From Agrostemma githago (Eukaryota; Streptophyta; Magnoliopsida; Caryophyllales; Caryophyllaceae): a stretch of 64,000 nt of DNA. The notes below the pieces were generated by a model, which worked only from the letters and a program-made list of their open reading frames with translations, made no database searches and was not told the origin of the DNA. The position numbers and the translations under genes are program-made. Positions 25,020-37,241 of the stretch are shown here, in pieces. The stretch lies in the NCBI GenBank assembly GCA_958450325.1, contig OY288259.1:61034987-61098986 (forward strand). Reading direction: 5' to 3'. How positions within the stretch are numbered: position 1 is the stretch's first letter; the number at the start of each line of letters is the position of its first letter.

Positions 25020-26216
25020 ATGGAATCCCTCAACAAAAACCTCCATGGAAATGAATGGAGGGGATTTGGGTTTTCTAGGAAAACCTTTATTATCGTAGTT
25101 ACATGTCCCAATTTCTTTTTCGAATACTCTTTGAATAGTAGGGTTTGGATAAAGGTTATACCAAACGATTCAAGTTTTTTAAGAAAACTTAATGGTGATG
25201 GTTTTTTAAGAAAACTTAATGGTGATGGTATATTCAGTGATGGTTTTGTATACTTGCATGTTTTAAATCGATCAAAAATGACTTGCCTATGTTCCTTAAA
25301 CCTGACCGACCATTCCCTTGACATGACACCGACGAATGAGGAATGGAAAAGTTCTCGATTTGTGCTTTACAATGTTGAAAGACATTGGGATTATTTGAAT
25401 GTATATGTGCATGATTCTATTGTAAGCGTTGTTTGGACATTGAAAAATGAATCTTTGGTTTCGCATGGGTTATTGCCTCTGCCGTCCTGTTCATCTCAGC
25501 CCCTAGCAGAAGTGATCTTTTTGAAGAGGCAGGTCGGTTTGCACTCAAGTACTTGGTTCGCATGGCTTATTGCCTCTGCCCCTAGCGGAAGTGATCTTTT
25601 TGTAGAGGCTGGTCGATTTAGTATTTGGTTTCGCATGGGTTATTGCCTCTGCCGTCCTGTTCGTCTCAGCCCTTAGTGGAAGTGATCTTTTTGCAGTGGT
25701 TGGTTGGTCTGCACTCGAGTATTTGGTTTCGCATGGCTTATTGCAGAATGGAGTTTCTAGTTGTCGAATGTCACCTAATGAACAAGATACGAGCATTTCA
25801 AAGAATAACCCTAGTGTCCTCCCGACGATTGAAGTTGATATTGATAAGTGTCCGATTCTAAGGAAGGAAATTCCGATGTTTGCAATTCTGGTTCCGATCT
25901 CAATCTTATGGGAGCTTCTGATAAGAGTGAGAAACATGTGAGGAAGGAGGTTGAAATCATCGATCTTGAAAGCGCATGCGCATCAATGAAAAAGTATGTT
26001 ATATCTCTCCATTGCCTTCATCACTATTCTCTAATTATCAACTAGTTATATTCTGAATTGTAAAGATGCGGTTTTTGTAACGCGATGTTTCGTTGGCCAT
26101 ATTGGTTGATAGCTGAACTAAAATTGTTGTTCATTGAGCAGTGGAGAGGCTGAGGCTGACACTACACGCCTCGAGAACATTTCAGACAAGGAAGAAGGTA
26201 GAAGGTAGAGAAGAAC
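25020..26216 (+). pseudogene. decayed two-exon gene of unknown family
   Basis: A frame from ATG 25020 runs about 145 codons, then enters four tandem copies of a roughly 90-bp unit (25459-25745, word TTTCGCATGGSTTATTGC) and loses its sense. Past the repeats, a frameshift near 25845 is needed to continue into an acidic, Ser/Lys-rich segment ending VEIIDLESACASMK. A GTATGT donor (about 25995) and a CAG acceptor (about 26140) would join a last exon ending in TAG near 26208. A 24-bp direct repeat also lies at about 25190-25240. I recognise no domain. Confidence 0.4.
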
Positions 26217-26618
26217 TGATCAGAAGGTAGGATTATAAGGTAAACGATGTCATCTGATTTCTCATATTCGAATTATTCCAGCTGTAAAAATAATCGACTA
26301 ATGTCGTATTATCTGAACTAGCACAGAACCAGTGCACTGATGCACGATATTTTTAATAAATTTATTTCCATAACATATTTCATTCGAGATTTTAAATTAT
26401 TAATTCATAGTTTTATTTTTTATATTTAACAATGTTACATGTACCGTAGATATACTTAAATATTTTTGACACTGCAAAACACATCAAAATAGTTGGAAAA
26501 TGTTTTGAAATATCGTTAATTATGTATTTTAATGAAAATATTATATTTTTATAGTCCGTATATGTAATATGTCATCCCGTATTTCGAAATACTCACTTCT
26601 CCTATTAGTATATCATAA

Positions 26619-26820
26619 TTTTTTTTTTTTATGAACGAGGGAACCCGCATCCGCTACCTTTTTGGTGCGCTCTGTGTAAACCCCCGGGTGTACGCATAGC
26701 CTGCAAACCACGCACACCAAGGTAAACCGCCCGTGGGCGACCAGCTCGAAGTCTAGAGACATAGTCTCAATTAAGCTATACAACTGCCACAAGTTCGCGC
26801 TTGGAGGGGCTAGAACCTGT
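26619..26820 (-). mobile_element. 5-prime-truncated SINE, second family
   Basis: In minus orientation this reads from the B-box-like AGGTTCTAGCCCC through a 150-bp body (GGGCGGTTTACC, GCTATGCGTACACCC, GAGCGCACCAAA, GCGGGTTCCCTCG) to an A tail. It is flanked by the 10-bp duplication TATATCATAA (26609-26618 and 26821-26830). It lacks the A box, so it is a truncated insertion. The full-length relative lies at 39363. The rest of 26217-27293 shows only AT-rich DNA. Confidence 0.8.
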
Positions 26821-27293
26821 TATATCATAAATATTACTATTGATGAAATGTTTTTTTTTTCTTTCTTATTTAGAAAATAGTGTAGTTTAGAGAGACAATT
26901 TTAGCAAATGTTATTATCTTAATATCTAAACTACTTAGTAATTTTCTAATTAAATAGAATCATATAATATTTAAATAAATATTTAAAAGCATAATTACTC
27001 TCCTGTGAGACCGTCTCACACTACGATTATTGCGAGACCTCTCATATGATCATATTGTGTTAAAAATACAATAATCATATTGTGAGATCGTCTCATATGA
27101 GAAATAGTCGGTCCTACGAATGGGCAAAAAAAAAAAGAAAGACGTGGGAACAAAAAAAGTGCGGTGACAGTAACAGTAATCACTACTCCGACCGTAATAA
27201 ATAAAATTTCTCCTTTTTTTTTTATTTCCTCTCAAATTAATAAACCGCGTTCCTCTTCTTCTTCATCTTCTTCTACCTACCTTTTGGGAGCAG

Positions 27294-30200
27294 ATGATCT
27301 CAAAGCTCCCTTCTGCCATGGCTTCCCTTCCTTCTTCTGGGGTTCGTTTCTTCCATTTTTCTGTAGTTCTCTACTGATGTTTCAAACACTTGAAATGATG
27401 CTGTTTTGATCTGATTTTTTCAATCGTATCGGTTTTTGTTAGGGGAAAATGGACTGTTTGGTTTGTATTTAGGTTAATTTTTCTGGGTTAGTGTTCAATT
27501 TTGATGATGGAGTAGTTTACTAATGTTCAAACACTTGAAAATGGTGCTGTTTTGATCTGATTTTTTCAATTGTATCGATTTTTGTTAGGGGAAAATGGAC
27601 TGTTTGGTTTGTATTTAGGTTAATTTTTCTGGGTTAGTGTTCAATTTTGATGATGGAGTAGTTTACTAATCGTCGAAACACTTCAAAATCGTGCTATTTT
27701 GATCTGATTTTTTTAGGGAAAATAATCTAACCTTTTGGTGTAGTAATAGTGTATTTGATTTGTATTTTTTTAATTTTATTTTTTCTGGGTTGTGCTCAAT
27801 TTTGATTGTACAACTTTGTAAGTTGGATTTTTGTGTGAGCTTTTGATTTTTTTTAATTTTTTTTTAAAATTCCCGAGTTTTGGGATTTGTTTGTATTTAT
27901 TTAGGTTAGATTTTCTGGGTTGTGTTAGATTTTGATGATTGAATTTTGTGTCAGATTTTGATTTTTCCAGGTTTTGGAAATAATTTACCCTTTTGCAATT
28001 AATTTTGATGGTGTAACTTGAAATGGGACTTGATTTAAACCAAAAAAAGAAAAGAAAATTTGACTAATGTCACGACACCTCGTAGAAGAGTCCGACAAAG
28101 GTTAAAAATCGTAAGATACAGTTCTGTTATGTGATCTCGCTGTTTTTTCCTGTAATAGATCTCGGAAAATGACAGTCATAGTATGACATGAACCTTCGGA
28201 ATTTACTGCAGTTAACTGAATTTGGTTTCGGAATAGATCTCTAGGTCATGATGATACGGAGTAGAAATTACGAAGAGAGGTTCATAATGTGATTCAGTAT
28301 AGAAAGTCGTCATATGATCCTCTTTGTTGTTCTGAAAATTTACAGTCGTCATGGTGATAGCACGCTAAATTTCCATGAAAATTTAGTTACTGGACCGCCT
28401 TTTGTCCAGAAGTTCACGGCTTTATAGAAAATTACTGTGTTACATGCGAAGAGCATCGGTATTCTCAGCTTATGTACTTTTGTGGTTGTGGACTTGTGGT
28501 ATAACAAATATTACAAAATGATTTAAAACGTAGGAGTATGTTACTTGAACTATCACGGGTCTTCCTACAGATCCTCGGACATATGTATCGCACTTGGCAC
28601 TTAATTTAAGCCAAAACGTGCAGATTTTCCATAATATAGTCAAGAATGACACTCTGACAGTCAACTGTGCCACATACTTCAGAAAACGTCCGAGCAACAT
28701 AGATCAAAAGTCTCAAAACAACGGTTTTTTGGTATAGTTTGCGTAGTACTTTTTCAGGCGATGCTATTGTTTTGATAACGGAATATCTGTACTATTATTG
28801 AAGCTGACCCAGCATGGCTTTACCCCTAATGTTTGACTTATAGGTGAGAGACGGGGTTAGCCTATGGCCTGGAGTGAGACAACTTTGCATCAGGAAAGGT
28901 CTCTTATACGGATTCATGCGCTACTTGACCATCCCATTTAAGACGTTACATGGAGCTGGTCAATCCTTTAAGGTCACACGGCTTTTGTGCAATGTTTCCT
29001 GTATATCCAGTGCACTGCAGATTGAAACGGTGAGAATTCCTCTGTAAAGTTGACATGCTTAATGGCGGCGTTTTGTCACAGTTGATTTAAATTGTTGTGA
29101 ATTCCGGGTTGATGTTCTTTGTATCCATTTATTAGGTGCCATGTCTTAGGGACAACTATGCTTACCTCATTCACGATGAGAACACCGGTACTGTTGGGGT
29201 TGTTGATCCTTCCGAGGCTTTGCCTATTATTGATGTGCTGAACAAGAAAAATATAAATTTGAATTACATACTGAATACTCATCATCACTATGATCATACT
29301 GGTGGTAACCTTGAGCTCAAAGAAAGGTACGGTGCAAAGGTATGATATATGGTACTCCATACTTTTTTTTTCATTTTTTTTTCTTATCGTTGAAGTGGTT
29401 CTTTGGTTATTTATTGTGGTGGAATAAAGCAGAATGTCTCGCTGACGTAAACATGTCTCTTTTTACTGTTTAGTATCCGTCATTCAATGCAATTGTCCGC
29501 GCTACTTCCATTATACGAGGACAACATTGCGTTCATTCAACTCTCTTTTGCTGAGCCCTTGATTGACTAAAAAAGTACCTAATATTTATAAGTGGATTGA
29601 CGGATTTTGAGATTTAGATGTTAGGTTAGGACTAACGATGTTTTATATAATCTCACTTCATCATACGGAGTTTAAATTGTGCATATTTCTGTTGTACTTG
29701 TAGGTAATCGGCTCAGCAAAAGACAGGGACAGAATTCCCGGGATTGATATCTCTTTGAACGATGGTGATAAGTGGTACTTTGCAGGCCATGAAGTTGACG
29801 TATTTGAAACTCCTGGCCATACAAGAGGTAAATTCATAGCTGCACACGGCTTTCTCTTACAGTCTCACTACAGTGAAAACACATGATGACCGTCTTCTGT
29901 TGATTGTTCGGACTGCGTCTGCTGTAATTTGTGTCTTGCATTTCGTCTGCAGGACACATCAGCTTTTATTTTCCTGAATCCGGATCCATTTTCACTGGTG
30001 ACACGCTTTTCAGTCTGTCTTGCGGGAAGCTTTTTGAAGGAACGGCTAAAGAGGTGATATTCTGCCGTCATTCTGACATTTGAGAATATCGGTCCGGACT
30101 GAATATCTTCAGATTATTACTCCACTATTTGTATAATGCTTCGTTACGTAACTCGTGTCTGAACTGCAGATGCTAGCTTCTCTGCAAAAGATCATGTCAC

Positions 30201-30689
30201 TACCAGACGACACGAGTGTTTACTGTGGGCATGAATATACCATGGTAAGTTACATCACCCTCGTCGTTGACTTGCTGATTCGTCAGGTGTACACTGTACA
30301 GTAGCTCTAACTCGTAAATATAACGATTTTCATCTTGCAGAGTAATTCAAAGTTTGCACTGTCTATTGACCCGAACAATGAAGCCCTCAAGTCATATGCA
30401 TCTCGTGTAGCGCAGCTTCGTAACAAAGGTTTGCCAACGGTAATACTCTAACTTCTTCACTTAAGTTACCTACGACACTGAAGTTTTGGGCAGATACCTA
30501 CGATAACTCTGTTGTGATGCGGTTTTGTGATGTTTTGGGCAGACACCTACGACACTGAAGTTAGAGAAGCTGTGCAACCCGTTTCTTCGAGTCTCAAGTA
30601 GAGAAATCAGAGAATCATTAGACATACCAGCCGTGGCTGATGATGCTGAAGCCTTGCGCATCATCCGCCAAGCCAAGGATAATTTTTAG
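27294..30689 (+). CDS. GLX2: hydroxyacylglutathione hydrolase (glyoxalase II), mitochondrial type
   Basis: Second glyoxalase enzyme, hydrolysing S-lactoylglutathione to lactate and glutathione. Exons: 27294-27341, 28844-29029, 29136-29339, 29704-29827, 29953-30053, 30170-30244, 30341-30439, 30543-30689; joined, 327 residues. Residues 1-75 are basic and match the long N-terminal extension of plant mitochondrial GLX2-4/GLX2-5 types. The metal motif THHHYDH is at about 126-132. Further ligands are in TPGHTRGH, FTGDTLF and YCGHEYT. All expected His/Asp ligands are present, so activity is likely, unlike some plant paralogues with altered motifs. Exon 1 is short and its donor (GTTCGT) is weak. Intron 1 carries direct repeats, and intron 7 carries a duplicate of the exon 8 acceptor. 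Confidence 0.94.
27384..27720 (+). repeat. about 145-bp direct repeat in GLX2 intron 1
   Basis: The unit starting AACACTTGAAAATGGTGCTG recurs at about 27387, 27531 and 27677. The first two copies are almost identical across ATGGACTGTTTGGTTTGTAT and AATTTTGATGATGGAGTAGT. Confidence 0.85.
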
Positions 30690-31318
30690 GATATCGTTGT
30701 ATAGAAAGAAAGATAGATAAAATTCCGTGTTTTCACTTTCCGAAACTCTCTAGGATTTTGCTGTCTTTGTTTGCAACAACAGTTCTTACAAACTGCAATA
30801 GGCAAATTGTATAAGTACTAAGTAGCCCTTGTAATCCTCCTTGAAATTGTGCTGTAATATGCAACTTTACTCAAGTGAAATATTTTTCTTTATTTTTTGT
30901 CACAAAAAAAAAAAAAAAAAACCCGAAAAATCATTTCTTTCACCGGAGTGAAATGTGTCGAATCCTGGCCTCTGCAATTCTGTAATACAACATTTATTCT
31001 TGATCGAAAAAGTCCATTTTTTTTTTCTCTATTTATTTCAATTTTTTGGGTGCCAACTTGATGATTTCAAATAATGATTCATGTTAGCCGAACCCAAATA
31101 TGATTCGTTGAAAAAACTAGAAAAATAGGATTCTTGAGCATTTATGTTCAGATTAAACCAATCCTGTTTGAACCCTAGTCAGTCAAAAGCTACAGCCTAC
31201 AGGACTGCGAATAGACCGACACACACAACCCTCACTACCGAGATTCTTATGCCAATTCTGCAGAAGACGAGCATACTTCGATACAGCAGTCTCTAACATC
31301 GTCGCTGGGCTGGTTTTT
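30690..31318. other. intergenic space between convergent GLX2 and CRT3
   Basis: Contains the GLX2 3-prime UTR and a poly-A run at about 30903, then the CRT3 3-prime flank. No gene seen. Confidence 0.6.
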
Positions 31319-34300
31319 TCACAGTTCATCCTGCAATTGCAAATATAATTCAGATTTTGTCTTGAAATGTAACTATGTAAAGTGACGTGACCAAAATGAG
31401 GTCGAGAGCGTTTTTGTCAGCAGACCGAGGCTACTGAAGAGTGAAGATACAACTTTTATTTCAGAATTACGTGAAGAAAATCGAGATATATAATGAGAGT
31501 CTACTTACGTGATAATCATCCATGTAATCGCGAGGATCATGCTGCATTCACGAAAACAAATTATCAGTTCGTATTTACAAGTAACATAACAAACAAAAAA
31601 TATCGACTTTTTTTACATGCAGAACCAAGAAGAAGTTTTTTCATAAGTGTTGAGCATTGTGTAGTTTACCCTTCTGTGAGGTCTTCTACCACCACGACGG
31701 AAATCTCTGTCTCGTCGCCTCCTCTCACCTTCTTCCCTTGCTCTTTGAGCTTCCTGCACAACAAAATTTTAGCTTGCAGAGAAATTTACGATCACCACTC
31801 GAAAATTTCATTTGGATTCACCGAATTTCCATTATTGACTTACACTGTTCACGACTTCACGCTAGCAATTTTCTTAAAGTTGATGCATATTGAACTGTTG
31901 TCAATCTACTACGGAGTATTTGATAAAAAAAGAAAAGAAACATGTTCATGTTCATGTTCATGTTCGTGTTCGTGTTCATCACCTCTTCTTCCATCGCTTT
32001 TCTGTGCTTCTCAGCTTCTTCAAACGCCTCCTTTTCACCCTGGCATAATTTCATAATAACGGTCATGATTATAAATGTAATAGTTCGACCACAACCATTA
32101 AAAAAAAAAAAACCGAAATCATCTTTGGTTGAGAACCAACATGACTAAAGGTCGCGTGTTAATGTGTTATTGATCAAGAGTTACTCACCTCCTTGTTATG
32201 GATCATAAAGTCCTCGACGATTTGCTTTGCATATTGAGGATCATCACAGAGTAAGATGTTGTCGTATACCGAACCAGCCTTGACCTGATCAGATTACACA
32301 AGATGTCAACTCAAAGCTCAAAGCGCAAAACCAGTCGTGAAAATTATGCATGGAGAATGAAGAAAACGATTCTTACCTGCCAAACTTCAATCCCGACATA
32401 CTTTATCGGCCTCAACACATACAGATCCGGGTCATCCTCAAACTCTTTAACCGACAAAAATGAGATCAGTATCAGTGAACATAATCGTAACAGAAGAAGA
32501 GTAGACTGCAAAAAAAAAAAAAAAGATTGTTACCCGGGTTGTCGATCCATGGAGTTCTCCACTTTCCTTTATAGTTCGGGTTCTTGATTTTCTGTTTGTC
32601 GACAATTGTTTTCAAAGTTAGAATCGCGAGTCATAAGTCATAACCAAGATTAACGGGAGGTAATCGTAGTATAAGATCAAGTCAAGATATAACCTTTGGC
32701 TTCCAAGGCCCTTTGTAAGCGGGATTAGGGATCTTTGGTGCTCGCCAAATTCCGTCTTCATCTTCATCCCAGCTGTCAGGCTAAAACATAGATCAAAGAG
32801 TAAAATCAGTTCACTCTTTCAAATGACGAGCTACAAATTCAGCCGATATTACATCTACAAACCTCTTTCGCTTTAGGATCAGGAATTTCAGTCGGAATAG
32901 AGTCATATCCCTGAAACAAGATCAACAACAACATCACAGCCTTAGTCTCAAAAAGATTTGAGGTCGGCTAACATGAATCAATATATGAAGTCGTCATTAA
33001 AAAAAACCTTGGGTTTTGTATGATTAGGATCATCGATGAACTCTCTATCTTCCCAGTCTGCAGGCTGGCAATATCATATAGGCAAGTTACTCAGAATAAA
33101 ACTATCGAAAACATATTTTTGAAAAAAATCGAGTTTCTGTTTCTAACAAAGTCCTAACCTTTTTGGCTTTAACATCCTTAATTTTTCTAGGAGGGAGTAT
33201 ATCCCAATCCGTGTACAAGCTTCCTGATTCTCTTTCACGATTGTCGACCAGAACACTGTATGTTGCATCAGGACGAATTATAAACGTGTAGAAGTGTGTT
33301 AGTTTGTCTGTTTCACATTCGAGTTCCTTCCTGATTGGGTAGTTCTGGCCCTGGTACGACACTATCACGTGAAGCTTCTTTGTCTGTGAACCACATAGAT
33401 CTGGACCGAACATCAAACTGCACCCAAAAAACAAAATAAATCGAAAGCTAGGTCAATAAATTCATACTCCCTCTGTTCCAATGAATTGTTTGTCTTTGCT
33501 TTTGGAACCAAGGGTAAGGGATCCAATGAGGAAGTGACATGTGGAGCAAAACTCACGAGAATGGTCAAATTACATATAAAAAGCATTCCTAAAATAGAAG
33601 GCAAACAATTCATTGAGACGGAGGGAGTATAAAACTAGAAATCGGAGGATAAAAAAGCGAATTTAAACCTGTAAGGGGTATCACCACCGAATTTCTTCTG
33701 ATTAACATAACCAGAAAGAAGCTTAAGGTATCCTCCACCACACTCGATATCCTGCTCAAATTTCACCGAGTACTGAATGACAAGTGTTCTGTTCTTGTTG
33801 CTGAGTTCGGGTATTTTGGCTGATATAGCAAAGTGTTTTGCGTCGTTGTGGGTCTGGATACCTGCACGACACAACAGATACCGATTTTGGTTGAGATGGT
33901 TCATCTATCGATCATGGTTTCAAATTTCAAGCCAGCGTGATCAAAGTCGACAGTAAGCATAAGATTAGCACCTTTATCGTCAGGATCACCAGACCATTTA
34001 CCGGCTGAATGCTTGAACTTTCCAGCTTTTCCCTCGCTCCTTTTCCAATCTGATATAACCCATCGATCCCTCCAACCATCTTCTCTCCCACCACCAACAA
34101 TAACACCACAACTAATTAGTCTGTACTCATAAACAACAAAATACGCTAGAAAAAATCCGTGTTCATACTTCATAACACCACAACTAACTAATTAGTCTAC
34201 ACTGATAAACAACAAACTACACTGGAAAAAAATCCGTGTTCATAACACCACAACCAATTAGTCTACACAACTAAACAAGATAGGAAAAAAACCCGTGTTC

Positions 34301-35100
34301 ATAACACCACAACGAATTAGTCTATACTGATAAACAACAAAATACGCTGGAAAAAACCCGTGTTCATAACACCACCACTAATTAGTGTATACAGTATACT
34401 GATAAAAAACAAAACACGCTGGAAAAAACTCGTGTTCATAGCACCACAACTACTTAGTCTATACTGATAAACAACAAAATACGCTGGAAAGAACCCGTGA
34501 TCATTATTTTTTTTCCTACTGGAAACAAATGATTTAGACAGAGTGAATGATAATAATAATTTATGCCCATTTTACCAAAAAAAATTAAAAAAAATTGAAT
34601 CTTTCAGTCAACAAAAATAGAAAAATTAATCAAATCAGGAACTACCCTTTTTAGATTACAACCAAATAAATCTCAATCAAGCACTTCAATTACTAAAATC
34701 ACAAATTCTTGTCGATAACGACTCATAAACTTAGTGACGGGTCAAATAAAGACTTACGGGGACTTTACTTTTACTCACTCTTACTCGTGATTAAAATACT
34801 CGTCACATATGAATAAATAAATAAAAAGGTGGAAACTTTTCGAGATTCGGAGCGAATTCAATCAAATTACTCTAAATGGGTACACCAAAATCAACTAAAG
34901 TTTCGATTTTTTTACTTTTTTTTTTTACAAAAAACAAAAGAAAAAACATGAAATTATATGAAAATTGATAGATAGATAGATAGATATATAGATATACCAT
35001 CAAATCTCTCTTCAAAGAAGATTTCAGCTAGGATTGAAGATGGCAGCAAGAAAGTATGGAAGCATAGGAATAACAGGAAGAACAGCTGAAGTTCCACCAT
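31319..35100 (-). CDS. CRT3: calreticulin-3, ER chaperone
   Basis: Plant-specific calreticulin that retains and folds glycoproteins in the ER; in Arabidopsis it is needed for the EFR immune receptor. Exons in transcript order: 35100-34998, 34079-33972, 33861-33669, 33417-33159, 33064-33008, 32910-32863, 32780-32694, 32591-32534, 32444-32377, 32284-32189, 32039-31983, 31753-31670, 31541-31509, 31330-31319; joined, 420 residues. Signal peptide about 1-25. The N-domain includes KHFAISAKIPE and IECGGGYLKLL. The P-domain repeats include DWEDREFIDDP, PDSWDEDEDG and GPWKPKKIKNPNYKG. The C-terminal tail is basic (ERRRRDRDFRRGGRR), as in CRT3 and not in acidic CRT1/2. It ends in HDEL, split by the last intron, so the final coding exon is 12 nt. 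Introns carry tandem repeats and a MITE. Confidence 0.95.
31940..31982. repeat. hexamer repeat beside a CRT3 donor site
   Basis: About seven copies of GTTCAT/GTTCGT lie in the intron immediately next to the donor of the exon 31983-32039. Confidence 0.85.
33467..33627. mobile_element. Stowaway MITE in CRT3 intron 3
   Basis: A 161-bp element with inverted ends (CTCCCTCTGTTCCAATGAAT at left and its imperfect complement at right), flanked by TA. Confidence 0.8.
34099..34505. repeat. minisatellite in CRT3 intron 1
   Basis: About six copies of a 59-77-bp unit. CGTGTTCAT recurs at 34158, 34235, 34294, 34359 and 34431, and as CGTGATCAT at 34496. Between them lie ACACCACAAC...TTAGTCTA and AACAACAAAATACGCTGG. 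Confidence 0.9.
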
Positions 35101-35361
35101 TTTTGACTTTTTTTTGCTCAGAGAGAGGAAGAAGAAGAAGAAGAATGGAGTAAACAGCGACTGTCTTGACTCTTGACTATGATTTCATAGGAGGAGTGTG
35201 TACAAGATCTTAATTAAATTGACGGTTTTCGAGGTAGTACTTTAATCGAGTTTTGTCGTAGCTCTACATAATTATTTTATGTCGGAAATATAATGTGATA
35301 TTCGTAGAAGATTTTAGAGATGGTATTTTAATAATGTTATTATTGAGAGATTTTTCGCCTA

Positions 35362-35723
35362 GAGCATCCACATCCATCCTCCATTCTCCATTCTTGGAGG
35401 AGGAGAATGGAGAAAAATGGTTCCTCCATCCATGGAGAAATCATTTTTCATGGAGGGTAGTAGATATTCATTCTTTTAAACGAATGAGGTGGAGAATGAA
35501 AATCGTGGATCTCTATGATAAAAATATTAATATTAAAATAAATTAAAGTGATGTGTAAATGAATGATGGGAGTAATGAAATGTGTTGGGACCCACGGAAG
35601 AATAAAAACTTCATTCTTGGATGGATCAATTCTTTTATGATGAAAAAATAGGATAAAAGTAATGAGGTGGATGAGGTGAGTCCCATCAAAAAATGAAAAT
35701 TTCATTCAAGAATGAGGATGCTC
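35362..35723. mobile_element. PIF/Harbinger-like MITE
   Basis: Ends GAGCATCC...GGATGCTC, with flanking trinucleotides CTA and TTA, fit the PIF/Harbinger pattern. The interior has several inverted words around ATTCTCCATT and GGAGAATGG. No coding capacity. Confidence 0.65.
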
Positions 35724-36251
35724 TTATGATGAAAGGAGCAGCATGTACTTAATTAGTGGAGAGCGGAGACGCTATTCAATTATGTAAAAATCGTGTTATA
35801 CAAGTAATAATTTATGTTTTTTTATTTTATTTTATGAATCATCGTAGTTTAAAAAAATTGCCCTAAATGACGTGATACTCGTAAAAGATTTTAGGATTTA
35901 GAAATTAGAATCTAATTAACGTAATTTTTTTTATAGAGATGGTATTTTAATAACGTTATTATTGAGAGATCTTTCGCATATGATGAAAGGAGCGGTATTT
36001 AATTAGTGGAGACGGGAGACGCTATTCAATTATTTAAAAATCGTGTTATACAAGTAATAATTTATATATTTTTTTAATTTTATTTTATGAATGATCATAG
36101 TTTAAAAAAAATTGCCCTAAATGAAGAAAAAGGGAAGAACATTATGATATACATAAAGCGATACAAATTTATACGAAGTATATGAGTTGATTATGCATAT
36201 ACATATACAGGTATACTCTTATACGAAGTATTATACTTCGTATTTGATTTA

Positions 36252-36282
<31 letters not shown>

Positions 36283-36478
36283 TTTTTCCGGTTATTATTA
36301 TTATTATTATTATTACATGCATTTTACATTTGTTGAGAAATATTCGCTTCATTCCAATCAATTCCACACAGATTAAAACATATTGTATTGCGTAGCTCAT
36401 ATTCCATAAATGTGTAAAAATGACTGAAATGAAGGAAGTAGTAACCAGAGCGCGCGCGCGTCTTTTATAGTTGAATTC
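35724..36478. other. intergenic region with a local duplication
   Basis: Two diverged copies of a roughly 250-bp segment (about 35735-35880 plus flanks, and about 35975-36120) share GAAAGGAGC and CGTGTTATACAAGTAATAATTT. An ATT/ATTT microsatellite follows at 36250-36320. No gene seen. Confidence 0.6.
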
Positions 36479-37128
36479 TTAATCGACACATAAAGTAAAT
36501 CGAACGACTGTCTTAGGGAGATGACTAAAACCGGCAACAACCGTTGCCGTAAATGGGAGATTATTATCATTGATAGTAGCATTGGCATCGGTCTTTGAAG
36601 GTAGATCGGAGGCGTCGCCAAAGTGGGAGCTATTTTCCAAAAACATGCGAATTTGGTCATCCGGCATAATATCAATCACACTTTTCGGGCCACAAGCCAC
36701 AAACACCTGCAAATTAAAAAAAAAAAAAAAATTACATCAGCAAAAATTATAAAAATTTAATATTTTTATAAAAATTATATAAAAAAAACATCTGCTTATA
36801 CCTTGTTGGGTGATTGCGTGGTATAATAAGCAGGTGCGTCCCAAGCCAAAACCCATGAACAAGACTGCATCAGCAAATTCGAACCAGAATAAACAACCGC
36901 TGCCCTTGACCCGAAATTGACATTTCCTAGATGAGTAAACAATCCGGGATAATCAGGTTGAATACAGGCAGGATAACCGGGACTAGCAGGACTCCCAGAC
37001 CACTCAACAGATTTCACGAACTTCATCACTGATGAGGTATTATTCATCACTGTAACTTGCGTGCCACTCTGCGGTTTCTTCAAAATTTTCTCTGAGATTT
37101 TCGAGTTTTGAACTTGATTGGAAGTCAT
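36479..37128 (-). CDS. JIP-23-like protein, cluster copy A
   Basis: Two exons (37128-36802, 36706-36479) encode 184 residues. They share with copies B and C the pattern SxEWSGSPAxPxYP, GxFTHLxNxNFGS, CSWVLAWDAP and PDDQIRMFL. The order of these blocks resembles the C-terminal two thirds of the barley 23-kDa jasmonate-induced protein, a family of unknown biochemical role; that assignment is by memory of the pattern. The C-terminus is longer than in B and C (ends FTLCVD) because the shared stop is lost. It lacks the 5-prime UTR intron of B and C: TATA to ATG is only about 90 bp. A Stowaway end relic (GTGTCCGGAGGGAGTA) lies in that leader at about 37161. No signal peptide is seen. Confidence 0.8.
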
Positions 37129-37206
37129 CTCTGGCTTGTTACTCTGCCTTATTCAAATAGTGTCCGGAGGGAGTATTATACCGTAGTTTTTATCAAAGAA
37201 CCTCTG

Positions 37207-37241
37207 GCTTGGTCTTTATATAGTACTCTTGCATGCATGAC
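37207..37241 (-). promoter_or_regulatory. core promoter of copy A: RY repeat + TATA
   Basis: On the minus strand it reads CATGCATGCAAGAGT, then ACTATATAAAG, then ACCAAGC. It matches the blocks before copies B and C almost base for base. CATGCA is the RY element bound by B3-domain factors. Confidence 0.75.

Noticed and set aside
24980..25324. A 114-codon minus-strand frame with repeated SPLSFLKK
   Set aside because: It is the antisense of a 24-bp repeat in the decayed gene; no splice or family support.
31493..32056. A 187-codon plus-strand frame
   Set aside because: It is antisense to CRT3 exons 11-13 and their introns.
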